Assembly (NCBI RefSeq): GCF_030814715.1
Contig: NZ_JAUSVO010000001.1
Location: forward strand, 806,001 to 870,000
DNA length: 64,000 nucleotides
Source: Kaistia dalseonensis
Lineage (GTDB): Bacteria; Pseudomonadota; Alphaproteobacteria; Rhizobiales; Kaistiaceae
Reading direction: 5' to 3'
How positions within the stretch are numbered: the first letter of the stretch is position 1; each line of letters starts with the position of its first letter. A model generated the notes under the pieces. It ran no database searches and was not told the DNA's origin. It saw only the letters and a list, made by a program, of their open reading frames with translations. This document shows, piece after piece, positions 43,197-52,564 of this stretch. Made by a program: the position numbers and the translations under genes.

Positions 43197-44323
43197 CCGA
43201 TAAATTCACCTTCACCCTTCTCGCCAAGGACGGCATGGCGCGCCGTGGCGAGGTGTCCATGCCGCGCGGCACGATCCGCACGCCGGCCTTCATGCCCGTC
43301 GGCACCGCCGGCACCGTCAAGGCGATGTATCCGGGGCAGGTGCGCGAGCTCGGCGCCGATATCATCCTCGGCAACACCTATCATCTGATGCTGCGCCCCG
43401 GCGCGGAGCGGGTCGCCGGCCTCGGCGGGCTGCATGTCTTCGCCAACTGGCCGCATCCGATCCTGACCGATTCCGGCGGCTTCCAGGTCATGTCGCTGGC
43501 GCAATTGCGCAAGATGGACGAGAAGGGCGTGACCTTCCAGAGCCATGTCGACGGCCGCCGCTACGAGTTGACGCCCGAGCGCTCGATCGAGATCCAGGGC
43601 CTGCTCGACAGCGATATCCAGATGCAGCTCGACGAGTGCGTCCGCTTGCCGGCGAGCGAGACGGAGATCGAGCGGGCGATGCAATTGTCGCTGCGCTGGG
43701 CGGAGCGCTCCAAGGCGGCCTTTGGCGACCAGCCGGGCAAGGCGATCTTCGGCATCGTGCAGGGCGGAGACGTGCCGCGGCTACGCGTCGAAAGCGCCGC
43801 GGCACTCGCGGCGATGGATTTCAAGGGCTATTCGGTCGGCGGCCTCGCGGTCGGCGAGCCGCAGGCCGTCATGCTTGAGATGCTCGCGATCACCACGCCG
43901 GTGCTGCCCGAGCTGAAGCCGCGCTATTTGATGGGCGTCGGCACGCCGGACGACATCATCGAATCGGTCGCGCGTGGCATCGACATGTTCGATTGCGTGA
44001 TGCCGACGCGGGCAGGGCGCCACGGCCTCGCCTTCACGCGCTTCGGCAAGGTCAATTTGAAGAATGCCCGCCATGCCGACGATCACCGTCCGCTCGATGA
44101 GGCTTCGGATTGCCCCGCGAGCCGCGATTATTCGCGCGCCTATCTGCATCACCTGTTCAAGGCGAACGAGACGCTGGGCGCGATGCTGCTGACATGGAAC
44201 AACCTCGCCTATTATCAGAGCCTGATGGCCGGTATTCGCGCCGCGATCGACGAGAGCCGGTTTGACGATTTCCGCCTGGCGACCAAGGACGGCTGGGCGC
44301 GGGGCGACATTCCCGCGCTCTGA
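43193..44323 (+). CDS. tgt: tRNA-guanine transglycosylase (queuine tRNA-ribosyltransferase), zinc site lost
   Basis: Exchanges guanine-34 for preQ1 in tRNA with GUN anticodons. The 376-residue TIM barrel has Asp93 in [11 protein letters not shown] and Asp267 in [13 protein letters not shown] as catalytic residues. The structural zinc site normally formed by Cys-x-Cys-xx-Cys and a His 26 residues later is not kept here. Ser305, Cys307 and Ser310 stand at the Cys positions and Asn336 at the His (TWNNL, where family members usually have a His). The rest of the fold, including SRAYLHHL, is normal. The start overlaps the queA stop. Confidence 0.94.
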   Translation: MTDKFTFTLLAKDGMARRGEVSMPRGTIRTPAFMPVGTAGTVKAMYPGQVRELGADIILGNTYHLMLRPGAERVAGLGGLHVFANWPHPILTDSGGFQVMSLAQLRKMDEKGVTFQSHVDGRRYELTPERSIEIQGLLDSDIQMQLDECVRLPASETEIERAMQLSLRWAERSKAAFGDQPGKAIFGIVQGGDVPRLRVESAAALAAMDFKGYSVGGLAVGEPQAVMLEMLAITTPVLPELKPRYLMGVGTPDDIIESVARGIDMFDCVMPTRAGRHGLAFTRFGKVNLKNARHADDHRPLDEASDCPASRDYSRAYLHHLFKANETLGAMLLTWNNLAYYQSLMAGIRAAIDESRFDDFRLATKDGWARGDIPAL

Positions 44324-44326
44324 TGC

Positions 44327-44749
44327 TCAGATGGTCGGCGCGGTGTCCTTGACGATCGCGACGCCGGAGATCTTCCAACTGCCGTCCGGCTGCTTCTCGA
44401 AGCGGTAGCGGGCGACCCAGTTCTGCCCGTCGGGACCGGTCAGGAAGATATCCTGCGTGATGCCCTCGGGCCGCTCGATCACGGCGCCATAGGTGACGCT
44501 GCGCGGGCGATAGACCTGCGGATAGGCCTGGCGGACCATGTTCATGAACGCCTCCGGCGTCCGGAATATGGTCTGGATGCCCGGCGCGGCGAAGGCATAG
44601 GCCGTGACGCCATCATCGCGCTGGAAGGCGTTCAACTGCGACTGGACGACGTCGTGCATCGCCTGCTTGTCGGCGCCGCTGGGCTCGGCGAAGGCAGGCG
44701 CGGCGGAAAGGGCGAAGAGGATCAGGATGGCGGAGCGGACAATGTGCAT
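44327..44749 (-). CDS. DUF4864 exported protein
   Basis: A 140-residue protein with a signal peptide (about 1-21, ending AFAEP). The DUF4864 domain has a conserved pattern including FQRDDGVTAYAFAAPGIQTIF and a C-terminal W-K-I-S-G-V-A-I-V. The fold resembles NTF2-like small proteins, and a periplasmic role is likely. No function is known. It is convergent with tgt (four bases apart). Confidence 0.82.
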   Translation of the reverse strand: MHIVRSAILILFALSAAPAFAEPSGADKQAMHDVVQSQLNAFQRDDGVTAYAFAAPGIQTIFRTPEAFMNMVRQAYPQVYRPRSVTYGAVIERPEGITQDIFLTGPDGQNWVARYRFEKQPDGSWKISGVAIVKDTAPTI

Positions 44750-44902
44750 GAGAGCCTCCGGCGGCGGACGGGACGAGGGATGGTTCCCTTCGAGCGAGCT
44801 ACGCTCGCAGGTCTCACAAGGTTTCGCGGCCGGCGAACGCGGCGCATTGCCGGGCGTGGGCAGGACCTGCTATCCCGGGCCGCATCAACGCCGGAGATTG
44901 CG

Positions 44903-45139
44903 ATGAAAGCCCTGTTCGTCCAGATCAAGTGCCATCTCGGCCGCGCCTATGATGTCGCGAACGCGATCGCGGAAGCGGAGATCGCCTCGGAGATCTATTC
45001 AACCGCCGGCGATTTCGACCTTCTGGTGAAGTTCTATCTCGAAGACGACGCCGATGCCGGCCATTTCGTGACCGAATCGGTGCAGCGCTTCGACGGCATC
45101 AAGGATACGCGGACGATCATCACCTTCCGCGCTTTCTGA
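44903..45139 (+). CDS. Stand-alone Lrp/AsnC ligand-binding (RAM) domain protein
   Basis: The 78-residue protein is only the C-terminal RAM/ACT-like effector domain of Lrp/AsnC regulators (beta-alpha-beta with VQIKCHLGRAYDVA, YSTAGDFDLLVKFYLED and IKDTRTIITF). No DNA-binding domain is present. Stand-alone domains form multimers and bind amino acids. They may alter Lrp complexes. A CGGAGA precedes the ATG. Its 3' end overlaps the convergent cobC by 20 bases. Confidence 0.85.
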   Translation: MKALFVQIKCHLGRAYDVANAIAEAEIASEIYSTAGDFDLLVKFYLEDDADAGHFVTESVQRFDGIKDTRTIITFRAF

Positions 45140-46124
45140 GCGCCTCTTCCAGGCGGTCGAAGGCGCATTCCGGCGGCATGCCGAAGCGGATGAGGCTTTG
45201 ATCCTCGGCGAAGATGCGGGTCCAGATGCCCCGCTTGGCCAGGCGCATGTGGATTTCCTGGGCACGGGCCGACCGAGCCAGCAGGAAGAGATCGGTGCCG
45301 CCGATGACCCTGAGGCCAGCCGGTTCGAGCAGGTCCGCGAGGCGCTGGCGATCGGCGGCAAGCGCGATCCGTGTCGCATCCTGCCACGCCGTATCGCGGA
45401 GCGCCGCGATCCCGGCGGTGATCGCCGGCCCGCTGACCGGCCAGTCGCCGAGCAATGCGCGCAGGCGCGTGCAGGGGGCGGGCGCGCCGATGACGAAGCC
45501 GAGGCGGAGGCCCGCCAGGCCGAAGAACTTGCCGAAGGAGCGCAGCACGACCACGGGCTCGTCGCCGATGATGGGCAACAAGCTGAGCGAGGGATCGAGG
45601 TCGGCAAAGGCCTCGTCGACGACGAGAAGGCCGCCTTTCGCGGCGAGGAGCCGGGCCGTCCGCAACAATTGCAGCGGATCGACGGTGCGGCCGTCGGGAT
45701 TATTCGGATTGGCGAGCACCAGGATCGGTGCGCCGCCGGCATCGATCTCTGCGATTCGGCCGACCGTCCGCCCGGCATTGCGCCAGCCTTCCTCGTGGCC
45801 GGAATAGGTCGGCGCGAGGATATCGACCGCGCCCTCGGGCGCGATGAGCGGGAGCAGGCGCAGCGCGAGGTCGGTGCCGGGCGCGGGAACGATTTCGAGC
45901 TGCGCACCGACGCGATAGGCGCAGCGCGCCGCCTCTGTCAGCGCCGCAAGCGACTGCGGGTCGGGCAAGCGCGTCCAGTCGACCGGGTCGCCGGGTGAAA
46001 TGGGGTAGGAGCGGGGATTGATTCCGGTGGAGAGATCGAGCCAGTCCGCCAGCGGAATGCTATAATGGGCAGCCGCGGCGCGAAGGCCGCCGCCATGCCG
46101 GGGAATGGTCAATCGTTCCGGCAT
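45120..46124 (-). CDS. cobC: L-threonine-O-3-phosphate decarboxylase
   Basis: A class I/II PLP aminotransferase-fold enzyme of 334 residues. It is predicted to make (R)-1-aminopropan-2-ol phosphate for the nucleotide loop of cobalamin. Motifs include HGGGLRAAAAHYSIPL and LDLSTGINP at the N-terminus, ANPNNPDG near 152, and the PLP-lysine segment SFGKFFGLAGLRLGF near residue 198. The N-terminal pattern is typical of CobC/CobD rather than histidinol-phosphate aminotransferase. The ATG at 46124 gives the normal length. No other cobalamin gene is in the window, which is unusual, and a cobalamin riboswitch was not seen. Confidence 0.85.
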   Translation of the reverse strand: MPERLTIPRHGGGLRAAAAHYSIPLADWLDLSTGINPRSYPISPGDPVDWTRLPDPQSLAALTEAARCAYRVGAQLEIVPAPGTDLALRLLPLIAPEGAVDILAPTYSGHEEGWRNAGRTVGRIAEIDAGGAPILVLANPNNPDGRTVDPLQLLRTARLLAAKGGLLVVDEAFADLDPSLSLLPIIGDEPVVVLRSFGKFFGLAGLRLGFVIGAPAPCTRLRALLGDWPVSGPAITAGIAALRDTAWQDATRIALAADRQRLADLLEPAGLRVIGGTDLFLLARSARAQEIHMRLAKRGIWTRIFAEDQSLIRFGMPPECAFDRLEEALRKRGR

Positions 46125-46150
46125 CGTGGGTCTATGCCCTCGAAGAAAAG

Positions 46151-46224
46151 TGGAGGCCTCGCCCGGAATCGAACCGGGATGCAAGGATTTGCAGTCCTCT
46201 GCGTAACCATTCCGCCACGAGGCC
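46151..46224 (-). tRNA. tRNA-Cys (GCA anticodon)
   Basis: The reverse strand folds as a 74-nt cloverleaf. Acceptor GGCCTCG pairs with CGAGGCC. Anticodon loop CTGCAAA carries GCA between stems GAGGA/TCCTT. The T-arm is CCCGG-TTCGATT-CCGGG. Discriminator T73 and an encoded CCA complete it, as expected for cysteine. It lies between cobC and the Pcm-like gene. Confidence 0.97.
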
Positions 46225-46235
46225 CTCGGGCAGCG

Positions 46236-46264
46236 GATGTATGGGAAGGCAGGGGGGAGGGCAA
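46236..46264 (-). promoter_or_regulatory. Candidate promoter of tRNA-Cys
   Basis: On the reverse strand TTGCCC and TACATC are separated by 17 bases, and the -10-like element ends 11 bases before the tRNA 5' end. This fits a sigma-70-type promoter with an alphaproteobacterial -35. The match is moderate. Confidence 0.4.
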
Positions 46265-46408
46265 GCATTTTCTGGAAACGATCCAGACATTTCGGCGGCG
46301 TGGCATCGCGCGCCCTGCGGCGCCGCATCGCGGCGGGGCGGCTTGTCACTCCCGGCTGCGATGGGTATGGAAATAGAGGAAACCATTCTGAAAATGAGGC
46401 TCACGAGC

Positions 46409-47077
46409 ATGGTCGATTTCGCCAAGGCGCGAACCACGATGGTCGACTGCCAGATCCGGACCGTCGATGTCACGGATTTCGACATTCTCGACGCCTTCCT
46501 GGCGGTCCCGCGGGAGGTCTTCGTCCCGGACCAGCTGAAGCCGTTCTCCTATATCGACGAGGACATCCTCGTGAGCGCGCCCGGTACGCCCGGTCGCTAT
46601 GTCATGGAGGCCGGCCCGCTCGCCAAGTTGATCCAGCTCGCCGGTGTCGCGGCGACGGACAAGGTGCTCGATATAGGCGCCACGACAGGCTATGCGGCCG
46701 CGCTGCTCTCCTCACTCGCCGCGAGCGTCGTTGCGCTCGAATCGGATCCGGCCCTCGCCGATCAGGCGCGTGCCAATCTGGCGTCGCTCGGCAAGACCAA
46801 CGTCACGGTCGTGACGGGTTCGCTCCTGGCCGGTTATTCGGCTGCGGCGCCGTATGACGTGATCCTGATCGAGGGCGCGGTGGAGGAGATTCCGGACGCT
46901 CTGACGGCCCAGCTCTCCGAGGGCGGGCGAATCGTTACGGTGGTCGGCGCCAACGGACTGGCCGCAAAAGCGACCATCTACACACGCTCCAGTGGGTCGC
47001 TGAGCGGTCGTCCCGCCTTCAACACCTATGTGCGGCCACTGCCGGGCTTTGAAAAGCCCAAGGTCTTCGTGTTCTGA
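46409..47077 (+). CDS. Protein-L-isoaspartate O-methyltransferase family protein
   Basis: The 222-residue protein has the PCMT-type N-terminal region (MVDCQIRTVDVTDFDILDAF, then REVFVPDQLKPFSYIDE) and a SAM-binding motif VLDIGATTGYAAALL near residue 86. The usual EIGTGSGY of Pcm is changed to DIGATTGY and the C-terminal part is short. It may not repair isoaspartate in the classical way. The ATG at 46409 is preferred because GAGG stands eight bases upstream. The gene precedes tolC, an order I recall from other Rhizobiales. Confidence 0.82.
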   Translation: MVDFAKARTTMVDCQIRTVDVTDFDILDAFLAVPREVFVPDQLKPFSYIDEDILVSAPGTPGRYVMEAGPLAKLIQLAGVAATDKVLDIGATTGYAAALLSSLAASVVALESDPALADQARANLASLGKTNVTVVTGSLLAGYSAAAPYDVILIEGAVEEIPDALTAQLSEGGRIVTVVGANGLAAKATIYTRSSGSLSGRPAFNTYVRPLPGFEKPKVFVF

Positions 47078-47284
47078 TAATTCAACGATTTCAATATTTT
47101 ATCTGTTTTATCGCGTATGGGGCAGGATCGGGGCATGTGGCTTTCGCGCCGCAATGAACCGATTATCAACCGTTTGAGGCGTCCGGCCATTTGACGGTCA
47201 TGGACGCAAGGGTATCTTAACAAAGTATTGTCCGACGGTGGACGTCCGTAGGGGGGCGTCGCCTCGCAACGCCGAGGTTCGATA

Positions 47285-48646
47285 GTGCTGTTTTCCCGGG
47301 TCTATTTTGCATCCGTGGCGGTAGTCGCGGTTCTTGCGACAGCCCCCTTCGCAAGCGCCGATACGTTGGCGACTGCGCTCGCCCAGACGTACAACAACAA
47401 TCCGACGCTGAATGCGATGCGCGCTCAGTTGCGCGCGATCGATGAAGGCGTTCCCCAGGCTCTGTCCGGTTATCGGCCCGTGCTGACCGGTACGGCCAAT
47501 GCTGGCCTTTCGACCACGCGCACGTCGTTCGGGACGACCGGGCTTTCGCCGAGGACGGTGGCGCTGACGATCGAGCAGCCGATCTTCCGCGGCTTCCAGA
47601 CCCAGAATAATGTGAAGCAGGCCGAATCGTCCGTGCTTGCCGGCCGTGAGACACTGCGCTCGACCGAGCAGGATGTGCTGCTCGACGCCGTCTCCGCCTA
47701 CACCAATGTGCTGCAGACCCAGGCGATCCTGGCCCTGCGCGAGCAGAACATCGTCTTCCTCAAAGAGCAGGTTCGCGCGGCTCAGGACCGTCTGAAGGTC
47801 GGCGAGGGCACGCGTACCGATCTCGCACAGACCGAAGCCAGCTTGAGCGCGGGCCAGACGGATTATGATGTCGCGGTCGCCAATCTGAACACGGCTAACG
47901 CGACCTATCTGCAGGTGATCGGCATCAAGCCGCGCAGCCTCACTTCGCCGTCGTTCAGCGACAAGGCGCTGCCGAAATCGGTCGACGCCGCGATCCAGGT
48001 CGGCTTGAAAAACCATCCGGCCATTCTGGCGGCGAGCTATAATGTCGATACGGCCGCATTCAACGTGAAGTCGATCGAAGGCCAGCTTTTGCCGACCGTG
48101 TCGTTGCAGGGCCAGGTCGCTCATGCCGACGATTCATCTTCTTCGATGCCGTGGGCCAATTCCGCGACGATCACCGCCAATATGACGGTTCCGATCTACG
48201 AAGGTGGCGTCGTCTATTCGCAGGCGCGCCAGGCCAAGGAAACGCTCGGCCAGCGTCGTATCCAGCTCGACAGCGCCCGCGATCAGGTTCGTTCCGCGGT
48301 CGATTCGTCCTGGGGCAACCTCGAGGCTGCCCGCGCGGCGATCGTTTCTGCCCAGTCGCAGATCAAGGCTGCCCAGCTGGCGCTTGAGGGCGTCATCGAG
48401 GAGCAGAAGGTCGGCCAGCGCACCACGCTCGACGTCTTGAACCAGCAGCAGTCGCTCATCCAGGCGCGCGAGACGCTGGTGATCGCGCAGCGTGCCCAGA
48501 TCGTGGCCGCCTATACGGTGCTGTCCTCGATGGGCGCCCTCTCGGCCCAGAAGCTCTCGCTGAAGGTTCAGGAATACCAGCCGACGCAGCATTACAACGC
48601 GGTTCGCGACAAGTGGATCGGCCTTCGGACGCCTGACGGCCGGTAG
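47285..48646 (+). CDS. tolC: TolC-family outer membrane channel
   Basis: A 453-residue outer-membrane efflux protein with a signal peptide (about 1-25, ending FASA). Two OEP-type repeats (about 27-220 and 235-435) form the beta-barrel and alpha-tunnel. Conserved blocks include LATALAQTYNNNPTLNAMRAQ at the start, and ALEGVIEEQKVGQRTTLDVLNQQQSL near the end. It should work with RND or type I export systems as a trimer. The start is a GTG at 47285. A strong terminator at 48678 ends transcription. Confidence 0.94.
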   Translation: MLFSRVYFASVAVVAVLATAPFASADTLATALAQTYNNNPTLNAMRAQLRAIDEGVPQALSGYRPVLTGTANAGLSTTRTSFGTTGLSPRTVALTIEQPIFRGFQTQNNVKQAESSVLAGRETLRSTEQDVLLDAVSAYTNVLQTQAILALREQNIVFLKEQVRAAQDRLKVGEGTRTDLAQTEASLSAGQTDYDVAVANLNTANATYLQVIGIKPRSLTSPSFSDKALPKSVDAAIQVGLKNHPAILAASYNVDTAAFNVKSIEGQLLPTVSLQGQVAHADDSSSSMPWANSATITANMTVPIYEGGVVYSQARQAKETLGQRRIQLDSARDQVRSAVDSSWGNLEAARAAIVSAQSQIKAAQLALEGVIEEQKVGQRTTLDVLNQQQSLIQARETLVIAQRAQIVAAYTVLSSMGALSAQKLSLKVQEYQPTQHYNAVRDKWIGLRTPDGR

Positions 48647-48677
48647 TCGGCCGCAGACATTCGATCTTAGGCGGGGA

Positions 48678-48714
48678 AAAGCGACCGGCGACATGTTCGC
48701 CGGTCTTTCTTTTC
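48678..48714 (+). terminator. Intrinsic terminator after tolC
   Basis: Nine-base stem GACCGGCGA (48683-48691) with TCGCCGGTC (48697-48705), loop CATGT, followed by a T-rich tract TTTCTTTT. Upstream AAAA makes it partly usable on the other strand. Confidence 0.88.
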
Positions 48715-48786
48715 GCTACGCTTTTATTGGGAATTGGCTGAGAATCGCATGGTTCGCCAGCTGGCGTAGTGAGTATTGGGGTGGCA

Positions 48787-49464
48787 ATGGCCAAAGTTAG
48801 TCAGGCGCAAGAACCGTCGATGGAGGAGATCCTCGCCTCCATTCGCCGTATCATTGCTGATGATGATGCGCAGGCGACGCCGCAGCCGGTACTGCAGACC
48901 CCCAATCACGGCCCGATTGGCATTTCGACCGACGATATTGACGCATTGTTCGGCGCCCGCACTGCGGGACCTCCTCGCCAGGCGAAGCCGGAGCCTGCGC
49001 GGCTTGATCCCGCCCGGGCCGAGCCGGTCAGGCGGGAGTCTGTCGCGCCGAAGCTCGATCCCGCGCCGGTCCGGCCGGCACCGCTTGCAACCGAACCGGC
49101 GCAGCCGCAGTTCCGCCGTGCGGAACCGGGCGAGCATAAGGCCGAGCTGAATGGCCCCGTTCGTCCCGCCGCGCCGCCTGTGCGAGCGCCGTCACCCGGT
49201 ATTGACCAGGGTCGCCCGGCCATGCACGCCGAAGCGCCGGTCGCGTCGCATGCGCCCTTGATGTCGCCTGCGGCCGACGCCGCAGTTCATGCGGCCTTTG
49301 GCAGCCTCTCCGGTGCAGTCGGCTCTTCGCAGTCGCGCACGATCGAGGATCTGGTCAAGGAGGTGCTTCGGCCGATGCTCAAGAACTGGCTCGACACCAA
49401 TCTGCCGCCGCTCGTCGAGCGTCTGGTACGCGACGAGATCGAGCGGGTATCGCGCGGCCGCTGA
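48787..49464 (+). CDS. popZ: Polar organising protein PopZ (DUF2497)
   Basis: PopZ self-assembles at cell poles and tethers the chromosome origin through ParB. The 225-residue protein has the N-terminal short helix EPSMEEILASIRRIIADDD (about 9-27), which binds partners. A long Pro/Ala/Glu-rich disordered middle (about 40-165) follows. The C-terminal oligomerising helices span about 180-222 (IEDLVKEVLRPMLKNWLDTN and LVERLVRDEIERVSR). The ATG at 48787 follows GGGGTGG. A GTG at 48769 is an alternative. It lies between tolC and valS. Confidence 0.9.
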   Translation: MAKVSQAQEPSMEEILASIRRIIADDDAQATPQPVLQTPNHGPIGISTDDIDALFGARTAGPPRQAKPEPARLDPARAEPVRRESVAPKLDPAPVRPAPLATEPAQPQFRRAEPGEHKAELNGPVRPAAPPVRAPSPGIDQGRPAMHAEAPVASHAPLMSPAADAAVHAAFGSLSGAVGSSQSRTIEDLVKEVLRPMLKNWLDTNLPPLVERLVRDEIERVSRGR

Positions 49465-49681
49465 AGCGTGTCTTTGGCCTGTCTCGCGATGTTGGTGGCG
49501 TGAGCCGAGGCGAATCTCCAGGCCGATGGCCGGCGATCCATCGCGAGCGGGCTTCGCCGACGAGCCATCGCATCAGGGCTGCCAATATCGCAGTCGCGAC
49601 ACTACCTATGGGCTGGCGCGGTTGACTTGATCCCGCCCATCCGATTTACCACAGCCAACGAATTCTCATCCGGAAGCGGTC

Positions 49682-52513
49682 ATGCTCGACAAGAATTACG
49701 ACGCGGCGAAGGTCGAGCCGCGCATCTACGAGGCTTGGGAGAAGGAAGGCGCCTTCAGGGCCGGCGCGGGCGCTGCGCCCGGCGCGGAAACCTTCGCCAT
49801 CGTCATCCCGCCGCCCAATGTGACGGGTTCGCTCCATATGGGGCACGCGCTCAACAATACGCTGCAGGATATTCTCATCCGCTTCGAGCGCATGCGTGGC
49901 AAGGACGTGCTCTGGCAGGTCGGGCTCGATCATGCGGGCATCGCGACCCAGATGGTCGTCGAGCGCCAGATGGCGGAGCGGCAGGAGCCGAACCGTCGCG
50001 TCATCGGCCGCGAGGCCTTCGTCGACAAGGTCTGGAAGTGGAAGGCCGAATCCGGTGGAACGATCATCGGCCAGCTGAAGCGCCTCGGCGCCTCGGCCGA
50101 TTGGTCGCGCGAGCGCTTCACGATGGACGAGGGTCTGTCGAAGGCGGTTTTGAAAGTCTTCGTCGAGCTTTATCGGCAGGGCCTCATCTACAAGGACAAG
50201 CGCCTCGTCAACTGGGACCCGGCGCTGGAAACTGCCATTTCCGATCTCGAGGTCATTCAGGTCGAGACCAAGGGCAAGCTTTATCATTTCCGCTATCCGA
50301 TCGAGGGCAAGACCTTCGATCCGGACGATGCGACGACCTTCATCACCGTTGCGACCACGCGGCCCGAGACGATGCTGGGCGACACCGCCGTTGCCGTCCA
50401 TCCCGAGGACGAGCGCTATCAGGCGTTCGTCGCTGCGAAGGCGCATGCGATCCTGCCGCTGGTCGGCCGCCGCATTCCGATCGTCGCCGATGAATATTCC
50501 GATCCGGAGAAGGGTTCGGGCGCGGTCAAGATCACGCCGGCGCATGACTTCAACGATTTCGAGGTCGGCAAGCGCCACAAGCTGCCGATGATCTCCGTGC
50601 TTGACCGGCAGGCGAATATCGCGATCGCCGGCAATGCCGATTTCCTGGCCGGCGTGCCGGCGACGGCTGCGCTCGCGGATCTGGTTTCGGCCGTCGACGG
50701 CCTCGATCGCTTTACCGCGCGCAACTCCATCGTCGCCATGATGGAAGAGCAGGGTTATCTCGACAAGATCGAGGACCACGGCCACACCGTGCCGCATGGC
50801 GATCGCGGCGGTGTTCCGATCGAGCCTTTCCTGACCGAGCAATGGTATGTCGATGCGCACACGCTGGCGCAGCCGGCCATCGCGTCGGTGCGCGAAGGGC
50901 GCACGGATTTCGTGCCGAAGAACTGGGAAAAGACCTATTTCGAGTGGATGAACAACATCCAGCCCTGGTGCATTTCGCGCCAGCTCTGGTGGGGCCACCA
51001 GATCCCCGCCTGGTATGGTCCGGACGGTACGATCTTCGTCGCCTATGACGAGAGCGAGGCGCAGGTCGAGGCGCTGCAGCATTACCGGTCGCTCTATCCG
51101 AATCTGGAGCGTGTGAGCACCGATGGCACGTTGTCGTCGGCGGCGCCTGTCGGATCGCCTGCAGACATTCTCGAGATTGCGCTTCGTCGCGACGAGGACG
51201 TGCTCGACACGTGGTTCTCTTCGGCGCTCTGGCCGTTCTCGACGCTCGGCTGGCCCGAGGCGACGCCGGAACTCGCCCGCTATTACCCGACCCAGGTTCT
51301 GATCACCGGCTTCGACATCATCTTCTTCTGGGTCGCCCGGATGATGATGATGGGCCTTCATTTCATGAAGGATGCCGAAGGCAAGCCGATAGAGCCCTTC
51401 AAGGACGTCTATATCCACGCCCTCGTCCGCGACGAGAAGGGCGCCAAGATGTCGAAGTCCAAGGGCAATGTCATCGATCCGCTCGGCCTGATCGACGAAT
51501 ATGGCGCCGACGCGCTGCGCTTCACGCTGACCGCCATGGCTGCGCAAGGGCGCGACATCAAGCTCGCAACGTCTCGCGTCGAGGGCTATCGCAATTTCGC
51601 GACCAAGCTCTGGAATGCGGCGCGTTTTGCCGAGATGAACGGAGCTGTCCGCGTCGATGGATTCGAACCGTCGGCCGCACGCGAGAAGCTCAATCGCTGG
51701 ATCGCGACGGAGACGACGCGCACGGCCAATGCCGTGACCGAGGCGATCATCGCCTATCGCTTCAACGATGCCGCCAACGCGCTCTACCGGTTTGTCTGGA
51801 ACAATTTCTGCGACTGGTATCTGGAACTTGTGAAGCCGGTGCTGAACGGCGAGGATGAGGCCGCGAAGGCCGAGACGCGCGCGACCATTGCCTGGACGCT
51901 CGACCGGATCGTCACGCTGCTGCATCCGATCATGCCGTTCATCACGGAGGAGCTCTGGGCTCGCACCGGCGAGACGGGGCCGGCGCGATCGCAGCCGCTC
52001 ATCCTGACGGCGTGGCCCGAGCTGACGTTTGAGGATTCCGACGCCGCCGCCGAAATCAACTGGCTGGTCGAGCTGATCTCGACGGTTCGTTCTGTTCGCT
52101 CCGAAATCAACGTGCCGCCGGGTGCGCAGGTGCCGCTCGTCATCGTTGGCGCGTCGAGCGTTACGGCGGAACGGCTTGCAACGCATGACACCCTGATCCG
52201 CCGCCTGGCCCGTGCGTCCGATATCACGGCTGCCGATGCGCCGCCCAAGGGCGCCGTCCAGGCTGTTCTTGGCGAGTCGACGATCGCGCTGCCGCTCGAA
52301 GGCGTGATCGATCTCGCCGCAGAACGCGCTCGCCTCGGCAAGGAGCTCGACAAGGCCGCCAAGGAGATCGCCAAGATCGAGGCGAAGCTCGGCAACGAGC
52401 AATTCGTCAGCCGCGCGCCGGAAGAGGTGATCGAGGAGCAGCGCGACCGCTTGGCCGAGGCCAGTGAGCTCAAGGCCAAGTTCGAGGCGGCGCTGGAGCG
52501 TCTGAAGGGGTGA
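49682..52513 (+). CDS. valS: Valyl-tRNA synthetase
   Basis: The 943-residue class I enzyme charges tRNA-Val. The HIGH motif is in [14 protein letters not shown] (about 42-55) and the KMSKS motif is KMSKSKGN (near 589). The editing CP1 domain lies between them, with [19 protein letters not shown]. The C-terminal coiled coil (about 875-940) has heptads of Lys, Glu and Ala. The length is normal. The gene follows popZ after 217 bases with no gene between. Confidence 0.97.
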   Translation: MLDKNYDAAKVEPRIYEAWEKEGAFRAGAGAAPGAETFAIVIPPPNVTGSLHMGHALNNTLQDILIRFERMRGKDVLWQVGLDHAGIATQMVVERQMAERQEPNRRVIGREAFVDKVWKWKAESGGTIIGQLKRLGASADWSRERFTMDEGLSKAVLKVFVELYRQGLIYKDKRLVNWDPALETAISDLEVIQVETKGKLYHFRYPIEGKTFDPDDATTFITVATTRPETMLGDTAVAVHPEDERYQAFVAAKAHAILPLVGRRIPIVADEYSDPEKGSGAVKITPAHDFNDFEVGKRHKLPMISVLDRQANIAIAGNADFLAGVPATAALADLVSAVDGLDRFTARNSIVAMMEEQGYLDKIEDHGHTVPHGDRGGVPIEPFLTEQWYVDAHTLAQPAIASVREGRTDFVPKNWEKTYFEWMNNIQPWCISRQLWWGHQIPAWYGPDGTIFVAYDESEAQVEALQHYRSLYPNLERVSTDGTLSSAAPVGSPADILEIALRRDEDVLDTWFSSALWPFSTLGWPEATPELARYYPTQVLITGFDIIFFWVARMMMMGLHFMKDAEGKPIEPFKDVYIHALVRDEKGAKMSKSKGNVIDPLGLIDEYGADALRFTLTAMAAQGRDIKLATSRVEGYRNFATKLWNAARFAEMNGAVRVDGFEPSAAREKLNRWIATETTRTANAVTEAIIAYRFNDAANALYRFVWNNFCDWYLELVKPVLNGEDEAAKAETRATIAWTLDRIVTLLHPIMPFITEELWARTGETGPARSQPLILTAWPELTFEDSDAAAEINWLVELISTVRSVRSEINVPPGAQVPLVIVGASSVTAERLATHDTLIRRLARASDITAADAPPKGAVQAVLGESTIALPLEGVIDLAAERARLGKELDKAAKEIAKIEAKLGNEQFVSRAPEEVIEEQRDRLAEASELKAKFEAALERLKG

Positions 52514-52523
52514 TCGGAAAGGA

Positions 52524-52550
52524 GAGCGCCGGCGAATGACGCTGGCGCTC
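52524..52550. terminator. Bidirectional terminator between valS and a lipoprotein gene
   Basis: GAGCGCCGGCG (52524-52534) pairs with CGCTGGCGCTC (52540-52550), an 11-base stem with one G-T pair and loop AATGA. It lies between the convergent stops of valS and the lipoprotein gene. T-runs are weak on both sides. Confidence 0.65.
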
Positions 52551-52564
52551 CTGACTCCTCAACA

